From contig JAAYAG010000087.1 of assembly GCA_012719495.1 (NCBI GenBank), positions 1 to 64,000 of the forward strand: DNA of 64,000 nucleotides, read 5' to 3'. The stretch is from Bacteroidales bacterium (GTDB taxonomy: Bacteria > Bacteroidota > Bacteroidia > Bacteroidales > Prolixibacteraceae). The stretch's first letter is position 1. Each line of letters starts with the position of its first letter. The position numbers and the translations under genes were made by a program. The notes beneath the pieces were generated by a model, which did no database searches, was not told the DNA's origin, and saw nothing but the letters and a program-made list of their open reading frames with translations. This document shows, in pieces, positions 51,493 through 61,672 of the stretch.

Positions 51493-53922
51493 ATGTACAT
51501 ATTAAAACAAACAATTCGATTGATAAATAAAAACAGAAGGACAAGTGTATTTCTGATTTTTTCGCTGTTTGTTGGATTGACAAGCTATCTTTTAATTTCT
51601 GCACGTGTGAATTATCACCACTCTTTCGACAGCCACGTGCCTGGTTACCGGCAAATTTACCGCGTTGTTTCATCGGCTTACACCGACAATGTTTTGACTG
51701 TCAGCCAGCCCCGTTGTCAGCGGGCTTTAGGCGAAACCCTGGAAAAAGAATTACCGGAGGTTGAAGCAACTGGCTACCTTTGCGGTGTTGTTGAAAATCA
51801 TTTTAAAATCGGGGACGAAGCTTTTACTAATGACAATGCATTTCATTGTTCAAACAGTTTTCTGAAATTATTCAATGTTCAGCCTCTGCAGGGCAATTTG
51901 CAAAGTTTACTTACACGTCCTTATACTGCAATTATATCGGAAAGCTTTGCCAGAAAGTATTTTTCCGATGAAAATCCGGTTGGTAAAAGCATTTTACAAT
52001 ACCCGGGAGGACAAATCGAAATTGAGGCAGTTTACAAGGATTTACCCGCAAACTCGCATTTTCACGCCGATTTTCTGCTGTCGTTTCATGATAATATGCG
52101 CCTACCCCCGCCATTAAAAGAAAACTGGGGAGAATTTGCTTTTTACACTTATCTGAAACTGGGCCCTGAGGCAGATTTAGGTAAAATTGAAAACGCGATG
52201 TCGCAACTTACACTAAAAAATAATCACGGCGAAATGAAAGATTCGCGAAGCAGTTATACATTTGAGCTGCAACCTCTGACAAGCATTCATACCCAGTCGC
52301 ATTTAAAAAATGAGATAGAGCCCAATGTACGTGGAGATTACCTTTCTATTTTAAAGCTCATCAGTATTTACATTTTGGCGATTTCAGGGTTCAACTACAT
52401 TTATTTCACACACACACGTATCGTTAAGAACTCGGTACAATATGGTATCCGAAAGGTTTTTGGGGCAAAACCCGGCGCTTTGTTTCAGATTTTTCTGGCA
52501 GAATCTGTCTTTATTCATTTGACGGCTGTTGCACTTTTTGTGGCTACTTATTCTGTTTTAAAAGGCACTCTTTTCTCGATATTGCCTGAAATGAATCCGG
52601 TTAACTTGCCAGGCAGGTTTTGGACAGGATTTATATTGGTTCTCATGGTCAGTATCATACTTAATCCGGCAATCATTTTAATTTCTGTTTATCACCATAA
52701 GTCACTTTCGTTATTATCACGACAGAAGATGAATTACGCTACAGGATATTCGCACAGACAGCTATTGACGATCGTTCAATTTGTGATTATCGTGTTTTTA
52801 CTGACTTCAATAATTGGTATTCAAAAGCAATTAGGATATTTAAAGTCGCGTGACAACGGAATTGATATAACCAATAAACTTGTAATTAAATCACCTGCGA
52901 ATCTTTGGCGCAACAGTCAACGGTTTGTAAATCTTGACGCTTTTGAACAGGAACTTTCTGAACTTCCGGCGGTAAAAAGTTTGTCCATTTCCAATAATGT
53001 CCCTGGTGATGTTCCTTCATTCAATTTCAGCGTTTCTGACGGGCAAAATGAGAAATCGGTAAAAACGGCTGTATTCCTTGCAAACCGTAATTTTGTAAAT
53101 GCTTATAACCTCCAGGTAATTGCTGGTGAAAGCTTTTTCGACACAGGCTGGAACACATCAGAAAAAATTGAAAAAGGGTGTATTTTAAACGAAACCTGCC
53201 TGCTTCAGCTGGGTTATTCTGCCCCTGAAGAAGTAATTGGCCGCAATCTGATTCTTGCAGACGAAAGCGGTTTGGATAATACGGAAACACGTGTTGCAGG
53301 AGTATGTAAGGATTTCAATTTTACTTCGGTTAAAGAAATACCCGGCCCTGTTATCCTGCTGGATTGGACCCATAGCATTATGGTTGGGCGCTATACGTTA
53401 ACCTTAAATCCGAATATTGATAAAGCGGTATTGCTTGCTGATGTAAAAGAGCGGTTTATGAAAACCTTCCCCAATTTTTCATTTAATTATTTCTGGCTCG
53501 ATGATCACTTTAACAAGCAGTTCACCGAAGAAGATTCGATTGAACGCGCATTAAAGGTATTTGCAATTATGGCTATTGCACTGGGAATTTTAAGTTTGTT
53601 TTCAATGGTTTGGCATGTATCGGTTGCCCGTACCAAAGAAATTGGCATCCGCAAAATAAATGGTGCAGAAACCAGTAATATTATGGCAATGCTGAATATG
53701 AATTTTATTAAATCGGTGCTTATTGCTTTTGTAATTGCCACACCCATTGCTTACTACGCCATGCACAAATGGCTCGAAAACTTTGCCTACAAAACCGAAC
53801 TAAGCTGGTGGATTTTTGCACTTGCAGGGTTGCTGGCCTTGGGAATTGCATTGCTGACTGTTTCGTTTCAATCGTGGAAAGCGGCAACACGGAACCCGGT
53901 GGAAGCGTTGAGATATGAATAA
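51493..53922 (+). CDS. ABC permease 7 (double FtsX/MacB-type)
   Basis: 809 aa. TM1 SVFLIFSLFVGLTSYLLISARV, then HHSFDSHVPGYRQIYRVVSS. First ectodomain about 45-280; a first-half coupling loop VQYGIRKVFGAKPGALFQ; second-half loop KEIGIRKINGAETSNIMAML. The tail LENFAYKTELSWWIFALAGLLALGIALLTVSFQSWKA belongs to the homogenised set and is closest to permease 6. The 65-nt gap before it is featureless. Confidence 0.9.
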   Translation: MYILKQTIRLINKNRRTSVFLIFSLFVGLTSYLLISARVNYHHSFDSHVPGYRQIYRVVSSAYTDNVLTVSQPRCQRALGETLEKELPEVEATGYLCGVVENHFKIGDEAFTNDNAFHCSNSFLKLFNVQPLQGNLQSLLTRPYTAIISESFARKYFSDENPVGKSILQYPGGQIEIEAVYKDLPANSHFHADFLLSFHDNMRLPPPLKENWGEFAFYTYLKLGPEADLGKIENAMSQLTLKNNHGEMKDSRSSYTFELQPLTSIHTQSHLKNEIEPNVRGDYLSILKLISIYILAISGFNYIYFTHTRIVKNSVQYGIRKVFGAKPGALFQIFLAESVFIHLTAVALFVATYSVLKGTLFSILPEMNPVNLPGRFWTGFILVLMVSIILNPAIILISVYHHKSLSLLSRQKMNYATGYSHRQLLTIVQFVIIVFLLTSIIGIQKQLGYLKSRDNGIDITNKLVIKSPANLWRNSQRFVNLDAFEQELSELPAVKSLSISNNVPGDVPSFNFSVSDGQNEKSVKTAVFLANRNFVNAYNLQVIAGESFFDTGWNTSEKIEKGCILNETCLLQLGYSAPEEVIGRNLILADESGLDNTETRVAGVCKDFNFTSVKEIPGPVILLDWTHSIMVGRYTLTLNPNIDKAVLLADVKERFMKTFPNFSFNYFWLDDHFNKQFTEEDSIERALKVFAIMAIALGILSLFSMVWHVSVARTKEIGIRKINGAETSNIMAMLNMNFIKSVLIAFVIATPIAYYAMHKWLENFAYKTELSWWIFALAGLLALGIALLTVSFQSWKAATRNPVEALRYE

Positions 53923-54008
53923 GTTCCAAAAAAGAAAAACAAAAAAAGCCAGAGTTGAAGATTTGTGCATTGAAATAGAAAATAACAAATGAAGTTTACA
54001 ATATAGCC

Positions 54009-56375
54009 ATGAATTCAATTTTTATTAAATTGTCGTTTCGAAAACTACTGAAAAGCAAGGTGTATTCTATCACAAACCTTGTGGGCCTTACCATTGGTTT
54101 TGTTGCCTTTACTCTCATTGCGCTATACATTCAGCACGAAACAAGCTGGGACAAAAGCCATGAGAACTACGACCGGATCTACCGCATACAACGACAAATG
54201 ACCAATGCTACCCAGGTGGTTGCCGGGAATGACATTTCGCCGCATACACGGGCTGTAACAGCAGAACTAATCGAAGGGAAATTTCCTGAATTTGAAAAAA
54301 TAACCGTTATTCGCGAGATCAATTCGGCCTTCCTTTCTACAAATTCCGAACAAATGATCCACGAAAAAGAGGGCATCCACGCCGACAACTACTTTTTCGA
54401 TATTTTCACCTACCATTTTATTGAAGGAAACACGAAAACGGCTTTGGAACAGCCCTATTCGGTGGCCATTTCTGAATCATTGGCGCAAAAACTTTTCAAT
54501 AAAACCAATGTAGTGGGGCAAACCATCACCTTCGAGAAGAAATACCCGCTGACCGTAACGGGCGTGTATACCGATTTGCCCTTCAATTCAAGCCTGAGAC
54601 CTGACTTTATTATCTCCTTTTCAACCTTAAAGCCCATGCAAAAAATCAATCGATCGGACTTGTGGTCGGGCGATTGCATGAACTACGCCCTGCTAAAGCC
54701 CGGGGCTTCGAAACAAGTGGCCGAATCGAAAATCAAATACCTGTTCAACAATTACGAAGAGCTTAAATACGAAGAACTGCAATTGTGCCCCCTTTCGAAA
54801 GTGTACCTCAACTTTAACGACAGGAGCGACTATCGCATTATATTGAAACTATTTGGTCTCATTGGGATTTTCATTTTAATGATGTCGGGCTTCAACTATA
54901 TCAACCTTTCGCTAGCCCAAACCTCGATGCGCGGCAAAGAAGTGGCCATCAAAAAAGTGGTTGGAAGCCGCAAACACAGTGTTGTTATTCAGTTCTTGAC
55001 CGAAACCATTGGCATATCACTTGTAGCTTTGACTTTGGCTCTGGCGTTCAGCAAATTGATCCTTCCGATTTTCAACAACGTAGTGGACAAGCACATCTCG
55101 TTTCATTGTGTAAACGATTGGAGCCTGGTGTTAATATTGATTGCAGTAGCCTTGGTAACGGGCTTGCTTTCGGGCTTGTATCCTGCGCTGTTTATGGCCT
55201 CGAACAAAATTGTGACCCTGTTTAAAGGGAACTTCTTCTCGGGTCAACGCAACCAACTGGGGCTAAAAAAAGCCTTGGTGACCTTTCAATTTACCATTTC
55301 GCTATTCCTGATTATTTTAACGGCCTCGTTCTCGATGCAAATCAAGCACATTTCGAACAAAGACTTGGGGTTTAACCAAGAAGGCTTGCTCTATTCGACG
55401 ATAAACATCTCGGAAAACAAGGTGCAATTCGACCAGTTTAGAGACCGGCTTTTACAGCATCCCGAGATTGCAGATGTTTCCATTTCGAAGAATTTCCCCT
55501 TTGTGGGCCAAGGTGGCGGAATGACGAATTGGGAGGGCGGAAACCCGGATGAGGAAGTGATTTGCCGATTCAATCAGGTGAGCGCTAATTACCTATCGTT
55601 GCTGGATGCCCAAATTACTGCAGGCCGCAACTTGTCGACAGATTTTGGAGACGAGAGCAACAATTGTGTGATCAACGAGACAGCTGTACGCTATTTTGGA
55701 TGGGACAACCCCATTGGCAAGCGCGTGAACAACAACCGCTTGATCGTTGTAGGTGTGGTTCGCGATTTTGTTTACCACGACATGCACAACCCTATTGAAC
55801 CCACATTGATGACCTTGGCTCCCAATTCCATTCTGGGAAACTGGACCTTTGCATTCAGGGTTAACGAATCGGACGTTCAGACCGCAAAAACAATTATTTC
55901 CAATGAATTAACTACGGCATTTCCCAACGATGCCTTCGAAATAACCGATTTCAAAATGGCGTTCAACAACGAAAACAGCTATCGTATATATCACTCAATC
56001 AACAAATCGCTCGTGTTTTTTACCGTATTGAACGTGCTGCTTGCAATTTTGGGCATGTTTGGTTTGGTTTCATTCTCTGTTGCACGGCGCACCAAGGAAA
56101 TTGGAATCCGTAAAATCAACGGCAGCACAGTGCTGGGCATTTTCAACCTACTAAACAGCGAATACTACATTCTGGTAATTTCAGCTATTGTGATGGCTTT
56201 TCCCGGAGCATGGTTTGCTTACATGGCCCTGCCCAGTGCCAATAAGCTGCCGGCACAAACATGGGTATTTGCCCTCAGCGCCTTGGCCCTGCTGCTCATC
56301 GTTTTAATCAGCACTGGATATCAAACATGGAAAGCCGCTACAAGAAATCCCGTGGAAAGTTTGCGGTACGAGTAA
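54009..56375 (+). CDS. ABC permease 8 (double FtsX/MacB-type)
   Basis: 788 aa. TM1 SITNLVGLTIGFVAFTLIALYI, motif SWDKSHENYDRIYRIQR. First-half loop KEVAIKKVVGSRKHSVV; second-half loop KEIGIRKINGSTVLGIFNLL. The tail is not of the shared type (YYILVISAIVMAFPGAWFAYMALP...QTWVFALSALALLLIVLIS) but still ends WKAATRNPVESLRYE. Together with permease 1 it shows what unhomogenised members look like. The broken ninth permease follows after 35 nt. Confidence 0.9.
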   Translation: MNSIFIKLSFRKLLKSKVYSITNLVGLTIGFVAFTLIALYIQHETSWDKSHENYDRIYRIQRQMTNATQVVAGNDISPHTRAVTAELIEGKFPEFEKITVIREINSAFLSTNSEQMIHEKEGIHADNYFFDIFTYHFIEGNTKTALEQPYSVAISESLAQKLFNKTNVVGQTITFEKKYPLTVTGVYTDLPFNSSLRPDFIISFSTLKPMQKINRSDLWSGDCMNYALLKPGASKQVAESKIKYLFNNYEELKYEELQLCPLSKVYLNFNDRSDYRIILKLFGLIGIFILMMSGFNYINLSLAQTSMRGKEVAIKKVVGSRKHSVVIQFLTETIGISLVALTLALAFSKLILPIFNNVVDKHISFHCVNDWSLVLILIAVALVTGLLSGLYPALFMASNKIVTLFKGNFFSGQRNQLGLKKALVTFQFTISLFLIILTASFSMQIKHISNKDLGFNQEGLLYSTINISENKVQFDQFRDRLLQHPEIADVSISKNFPFVGQGGGMTNWEGGNPDEEVICRFNQVSANYLSLLDAQITAGRNLSTDFGDESNNCVINETAVRYFGWDNPIGKRVNNNRLIVVGVVRDFVYHDMHNPIEPTLMTLAPNSILGNWTFAFRVNESDVQTAKTIISNELTTAFPNDAFEITDFKMAFNNENSYRIYHSINKSLVFFTVLNVLLAILGMFGLVSFSVARRTKEIGIRKINGSTVLGIFNLLNSEYYILVISAIVMAFPGAWFAYMALPSANKLPAQTWVFALSALALLLIVLISTGYQTWKAATRNPVESLRYE

Positions 56376-56410
56376 GTTATGGATCATTCAAAATTCTAAA
56401 AGGAATCAAA

Positions 56411-58810
56411 ATGAAAAGTATAAAACAAGCATTCCGTCGATTGTTCCGCAAAGGAGAAAACACGGCAACACGCATCATTTCTCTTACGTCCGGATTGGCA
56501 TTCGGCATCCTGTAGTTGGCCGAAGTACTTTATTATTTCAGCTTCGACAGTTTTTATCCCGATGCAAACAGCATTTACGTTGTTCACGAAAACTTCAAAG
56601 CCGACAAATCGTCAGATAAGATGACCAGTTATCCGCGGGTAAGCGGCGCCATTGCTCCCGGGCTAAAAAGCGAAGTCCCTGGCATTGAAGCGGCAACCCG
56701 GTTGAACAACATTGGCCCATCGGTGTTCTATACCGAAGATAAAAATAGCTACGAAGCTCTATTTTCTCTTGCCGATGAATGCTTGTTCGATGTTCTTCCG
56801 CGCCCCATCATAAGCGGGAATCCAAAAGAAATATTGAAATCGCCGATGCTTTGCATGGTATCATCGACCATTGCCGAGGCCATTGGTGGAAATGTGATTG
56901 GGAAAGTCATCGAATTAAAAGAATATCCTGAGAAAAAACTCACCATTTCGGGCATTTTCAAAGCCTTGCCCGAGAATACAAACTACAAGTACGATGTAAT
57001 CATATCGATGACTTCCACCCCTCGCTTTTTCTCTTGGGATGGATCGCAAAACTGGTTGGGCAACGACCGCTATTATGCTGCAGTGAAACTGGCTCCGGGC
57101 GTATCGCCTAAAAGCCTTGCTCCTGCCGTACGCGCCATGCAAGTTAAAAATCAGGACATTGAAAATCTGGAAAAACAACAAGGAGGCGAAATTTTGAAAT
57201 ATTCTTTTAAGCCGATTCAAAAATTGTACTCCGACGGCATCAAAGACATGGCCCTTATTTTGGCCACCATTGCATTTGCCGTTTTGTTCGTTTCACTGTT
57301 GAATTACACACTTCTAACCTTAAGTGCCTTAATCAAACGCGCTAAGAGTTCGGCCATTCATAAAACCTGTGGAGCACAATCGCACAACTTGTTACAACTC
57401 ATTTTTTCTGAAACCGTTTTACTGTTTGTGATTTCGTTTGTAGGAGCCATTATCACCATCTGGCTGCTCAAACCCATAGCCGAAGCACAATTGGGGCATA
57501 AATTATCATCGACACTTACGGCTTCGGTTGTTGGGACATTGATGGTGTTGGTTGTCGTCCTAATATTTGCTACAAGCTACTTTCCTGGTCGTTTCTTTGC
57601 ACGCATCCCCGTTGCTACAGCATTCAACAACTATCGACAAAAAAAGAATAAATGGAAACTGGCACTCCTTTCGGTTCAATTCGTTGGAGCTACATTCATT
57701 TTAACCATGCTGATTGTGGTGAGCATGCAATACAACAAAGCGCTGACTACAGACCATGGATACCAAACCCAGGGTGTTTATTATGGCTCAACCAGCGGAA
57801 TCGAGGGCAACAGAGTTTCCATTCTTTTGGATGAACTGAAATCGATGCCAAGGGTCGAAAATGTGGGATTGGGATATTGCATGCCAACAGAATGGGCTTC
57901 GGGCAACAATGTGAAATCGCCCGACGGGGAAAAGGATTTGTTCAACATCGCCGATCTCTATTGGATCGATGAAAATTATCTGTCGATTTTAGGGATACCA
58001 GTAAGCGAAGGTGAAACGTTTTCGAGAAAGAATTCAGTAGACAACGACCTTCTGATCAGCGAAAAGGGTGCAGCCAAACTACGGTTAATCAATGGTTGGA
58101 ATCAAGTGGTAGGCCAGCAGATAGATATCAGCCAACATGGCATGTCGACCATTCGTGGTATTTTCCCCGATTTCATCATTAAGTCCATAACCAATCCCGA
58201 TTTGAGACCTGCCATTTTCCACTATCATTCAAAAGAGAAGTTTGAACAACTTAAAGCAGAGAATCCTTCTAATTCATTTTATGTATTGGTAAAAGTGGAC
58301 GAAAAATACCAACAAGGCATGTTGAAAAAAATCACAGACACCTTCAATCAATTTTCACCACATAAAGATGCAATTGTTAAAAGCCTGGAGCAAGAGCAGA
58401 AGCTGAACTACCAATCGGAAAACGGATTCCGAAAAACCATGATGGCCGGCAATGTGGTGATCCTGTTGATAACAGTCATTGGACTTCTGGGCTACACAAC
58501 CAATGAAGCGACTCGTCGCAGGAAAGAATTGGCAATCAGGAGGATCAATGGCGCCACACTGGGCAACATTATTTGGGCTTTTGTGCTCGATTTGGCTTAC
58601 ATTGCCCTCCCGGCTATTCTCATCGGATTAGTATTTGCATGGATTACGGCCACCAAATGGATGCAAAACTTTGAATCAAAGATAACGCTTCACTGGGCTT
58701 TATTTGCACTATGTTGCTTGTTCATCCTTGTATCGATTGCCATTATTGCAGCAGTGAACTATGCTCGCACGGCACGTCACAACCCGGTAGAAAGTCTGCG
58801 GTACGAATAA
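56411..58810 (+). pseudogene. ABC permease 9, interrupted by an in-frame amber codon
   Basis: From ATG 56411 the frame encodes MKSIKQAFRRLFRKGENTAT and the start of TM1 (LTSGLAFGIL), then TAG at 56513-56515 (codon 35), then continues in the same frame for 765 codons with no further stop (LAEVLYYFSFDSFYPDANSIY... to NPVESLRYE). A single T-to-A change of a Leu codon (TTG) would explain it. Restart at the TTG right after the stop, or at the next in-frame ATG about 35 codons on, would lose TM1. Recent nonsense mutation, base-call error or read-through are all possible. The tail (RRRKELAIRRINGATLGNI...) is not homogenised. Confidence 0.75.
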
Positions 58811-58829
58811 ATATGAACGATTCAACGTA

Positions 58830-58856
58830 TAAAGGGTTTTTAATATAAACTCTTTA
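58830..58856. terminator. Candidate bidirectional terminator between permease 9 and the sensor kinase
   Basis: TAAAGGGTTT (58830-58839) pairs with AAACTCTTTA (58847-58856), 9 of 10 positions, in the 53-nt gap between convergent genes; the plus-strand side is followed by CCTGTTTTT. Fits the end of the permease operon and of the regulator-kinase operon. Confidence 0.45.
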
Positions 58857-58863
58857 CCTGTTT

Positions 58864-60207
58864 TTACCAAACCAGCCGAAACACTGTTTTTCCAGGTTCA
58901 GAATTGCACCCGATACTGCCACCATGTGCCCGCATAATTTGGCGCGAATGACTGAGCCCAATTCCAGTACCGGTGGCTTTTGTGGTGAAAAAGGGAACAA
59001 ATATTTCTTCTAAAATCTCCTCAGGAACACCTGGTCCATTGTCGCTCACCAAAATTTCTACCTTGTCGCCCGGAAGCTTATTTGCATGAATTTCAATTTT
59101 GGGGCTTTCACAACCTTGCAATGCCTCGACACTGTTTTTCACCAAATTGATGACCACCTGAACCATCATTTGCTCGTCTATTTGAACCTCAAAGTCGGGA
59201 TCTGGGGCATAAAACTGAATGGCAACTCTGTATTCAGCTTTCAAAGGCGATACCAAAATGCTCAGTCGATCGAACAGATTCTGAACGCTTACCTTCGAAA
59301 ATTGCGGAACTGGAACTTTGGTCAACATGCGGTAGCTTTGCACAAAACGGATAAGCCCCTCTCCACGTTCGCCAATCACTTCGAGGCCTTTCATGGTACT
59401 TTCAATGGCATCGTCGGAGCAATTGGGTTGAACTTCAAGTTTCTCTTTCCATATTGAATTAAGTGACTGTGCAATAGATGTTACGGGCGCCAATGAATTC
59501 ATAATTTCGTGACTCAAAACACGTATCAATTTCACCCACGAATCGAGTTCTTTTCGCTCCAATTCGCCTCGAATATCCTGAAGGGTTATGAGTTTAATGT
59601 CTTCTTCTTTCAAGTTGATTACCGAACAGCGCGTAACAATTTGAATGGCGTCGTTGCCCTTTCGCAGGGTAATAACTTGCTTATTCGATCCGGCCAAGAG
59701 TTGAAGTTCATTTTTGAATTTCGGATCGACCCGATCAAGCTGGGTGATGTGTGTGAGATTTTGAATTCCAAATAAATCGAGTGCAGCCGGGTTCACCTCT
59801 GTAATAAATCCTTTTTCGTTGAGAACCAACACACCCGTTCCGATGTGTTGCAAAATTTCGCTGAAATAGCGCTCGCGAATTTGATTGCTCACCTTGGCCT
59901 TTTGCAAAATCACGTTCAGTTCGTTTAGGCTGTTGTGCAAATCATTAATAATGGCATTTCCGGTTTTCATTGGGAACCGCAAGGTGGTATCGTCGTTATT
60001 AATTGCTTGAATGAAAAAACTGATTTGACGGTTTGTAGAATTCAAAAAATTAACGAATTCGGCTACCAAAATCACTTCAACCGAACTTAAAAAAATGATG
60101 AAAAACAGAGATTTACCCATCATCACCAAACACCCAATTGCAAAGGCCAATCCAACAATCACCACCAAACGGATTACGAGCAAACGGTTGTAGTGCTTAA
60201 AGGCCAT
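58864..60207 (-). CDS. NtrB-like membrane sensor histidine kinase
   Basis: 447 aa. Two membrane helices at the N-terminus (about 10-50) with almost no loop, so no extracellular sensor domain; then a linker, a PAS domain (about 115-190: GVLVLNEKGFITEVNPAALDLFG), a HisKA-like helix with VLSHEIMNSLAPVTS and an HATPase domain with N-box INLVKNSVEAL and TGIGLSHSRQIM. The HEIMNSLAP H-box is that of kinases paired with NtrC-type regulators. Its start overlaps the regulator stop by 11 nt. Likely senses membrane or envelope state (inference from its buried sensor helices) and phosphorylates the regulator. Confidence 0.9.
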   Translation of the reverse strand: MAFKHYNRLLVIRLVVIVGLAFAIGCLVMMGKSLFFIIFLSSVEVILVAEFVNFLNSTNRQISFFIQAINNDDTTLRFPMKTGNAIINDLHNSLNELNVILQKAKVSNQIRERYFSEILQHIGTGVLVLNEKGFITEVNPAALDLFGIQNLTHITQLDRVDPKFKNELQLLAGSNKQVITLRKGNDAIQIVTRCSVINLKEEDIKLITLQDIRGELERKELDSWVKLIRVLSHEIMNSLAPVTSIAQSLNSIWKEKLEVQPNCSDDAIESTMKGLEVIGERGEGLIRFVQSYRMLTKVPVPQFSKVSVQNLFDRLSILVSPLKAEYRVAIQFYAPDPDFEVQIDEQMMVQVVINLVKNSVEALQGCESPKIEIHANKLPGDKVEILVSDNGPGVPEEILEEIFVPFFTTKATGTGIGLSHSRQIMRAHGGSIGCNSEPGKTVFRLVW

Positions 60208-61561
60208 AACGTTTAATTTTATTGTACAATGTTTGACGAGTAATCCCCAATTGATTGGCTACCGAAGTCATATTCCCTTCACACGTTGAAATAGCCTCGG
60301 CTATTAACTTCTGTTCCATTTCTTCGAGCGTACAATTCGATTGAATATCAGAAACAGAATCGGAACTGCGAAACAGGAAATCGGACGGTTGCAGCATTGC
60401 TGAATCACTTAAAATCACAGCCTTTTCAATGGCATGTTGCAGCTCGCGCACATTACCTGGCCACGCATAAGTTTCGAGTTTTTGTAAGGCTGCTTCCGTA
60501 ATGCTTAAGCTTGGCTTGTTGTATTTTTCAACATATTTTCTCAGGAAGAAATTGGCCAATTCAGCAATATCGGCACGGCGGTTGCGCAGCGGAGGCAATT
60601 CAATGTGAATGGTATTGATACGGTAAAGCAAGTCCTCGCGGAAGCGGCCATTGGCGACCATTTGCAGCAGGTTGCAGTTGGTAGCGCAGATGAGCCGGAC
60701 ATCAACTGGAACTGGAATATTTTCGCCAACACGCGTAATGGCACGATTTTGTAATACCGACAGCAGTTTGGCCTGCATCGGAAGCGGTAAGTTCCCAATT
60801 TCATCGAGGAATAGCGTACCTTCGTGTGCTGTTTCTATTTTACCTGTACGGTCGGAATGGGCATCAGTAAATGCACCCTTTTTATGACCAAAGAGTTCGC
60901 TCTCGAACAAGGTTTCGGTTATGGACCCCATGTCAACGGTTACCATCACCTTGTCGGAACGTGGTGAAAGTCGGTGTATCTCGCGGGCAATCAACTCCTT
61001 GCCCGTTCCATTCTCGCCTGTAATCAGTACATTGGCATTGGTAGCAGCCACCTTGGCCACCAACTCTATAACCTGTTTCCATGCGCCCGAAGAACCAATT
61101 AGGTCTTGCACCGGACGGTTGATTTCGGCAATTAATTGCTTTTCTTTAAGTTTCAGCTTTTTCACCTCTTTGCGCGACTGGTTTAGTTTATAAGCCGATT
61201 CGATCGTCGCGAGCATTTTCTCGTTCTCCCATGGTTTGAGCACAAAATCGACGGAACCCATGCGTACAGCTTTCACTGCCAATTCCACATCGCCAAAGGC
61301 TGTAATCATTACCACACTAAGGCCTGACTCCTGATCCAAAACCCGCTGTAGCCAGTAAATCCCTTCATTCCCGGTATTAATCCCTGCCGAAAAATTCATA
61401 TCGAGCAAAAGCACGTCGTAGGCCTCACTTTTCAGTTCGCTTAAAAGCAGGTTAGGTGTCGACAAGGTTTTCACCTTGGCACAACGCCCTTTAAGTAAGA
61501 GTTCCAACGCACTGAGGATACTCTTGTTATCGTCGACAATTAAGATATTTGCGTTTTTCAT
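60197..61561 (-). CDS. NtrC-family sigma-54-dependent response regulator
   Basis: 454 aa from ATG 61561; a GTG 21 nt upstream overlaps the putative promoter and is not favoured. Receiver domain with acidic pair D10/D11, phosphoacceptor Asp54 (LLLDMNF) and a conserved Lys (FVLKPWEN); AAA+ domain with Walker A GENGTGKE, the sigma-54-contact loop as GAFTDA rather than canonical GAFTGA, Walker B GTLFLDEIGNLP and an arginine-finger region; C-terminal Fis-type helix-turn-helix (NMTSVANQLGITRQTLYNKI). Should activate sigma-54 promoters; both candidates in this window, before the ATPase and tolC genes, carry matching paired boxes. Confidence 0.93.
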   Translation of the reverse strand: MKNANILIVDDNKSILSALELLLKGRCAKVKTLSTPNLLLSELKSEAYDVLLLDMNFSAGINTGNEGIYWLQRVLDQESGLSVVMITAFGDVELAVKAVRMGSVDFVLKPWENEKMLATIESAYKLNQSRKEVKKLKLKEKQLIAEINRPVQDLIGSSGAWKQVIELVAKVAATNANVLITGENGTGKELIAREIHRLSPRSDKVMVTVDMGSITETLFESELFGHKKGAFTDAHSDRTGKIETAHEGTLFLDEIGNLPLPMQAKLLSVLQNRAITRVGENIPVPVDVRLICATNCNLLQMVANGRFREDLLYRINTIHIELPPLRNRRADIAELANFFLRKYVEKYNKPSLSITEAALQKLETYAWPGNVRELQHAIEKAVILSDSAMLQPSDFLFRSSDSVSDIQSNCTLEEMEQKLIAEAISTCEGNMTSVANQLGITRQTLYNKIKRYGL

Positions 61562-61581
61562 ATTTTCAAACACTAAGGTCA

Positions 61582-61589
61582 CAAAGGTA
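61582..61589 (-). promoter_or_regulatory. -7 box of the regulator-kinase operon
   Basis: Minus-strand TACCTTTG is a perfect TAnnTTTG match, 20 nt before the regulator ATG at 61561. It supports housekeeping transcription of the regulator and rules out the upstream GTG as the start. A -33 box is not clear. Confidence 0.5.
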
Positions 61590-61672
61590 TTTCACAAAGA
61601 ATTACAAAAATGAATCCCATTTGATTACTATCTGATCAACAACCAGATACATTTTCCCGCAAGTTAGTGGTT

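Noticed and set aside
56513-56515. TAG as a pyrrolysine codon.
   Set aside because: No pyrrolysine machinery is known in this type of organism or visible here, and neighbouring genes use TAG as an ordinary stop (for example the 1206-aa kinase).
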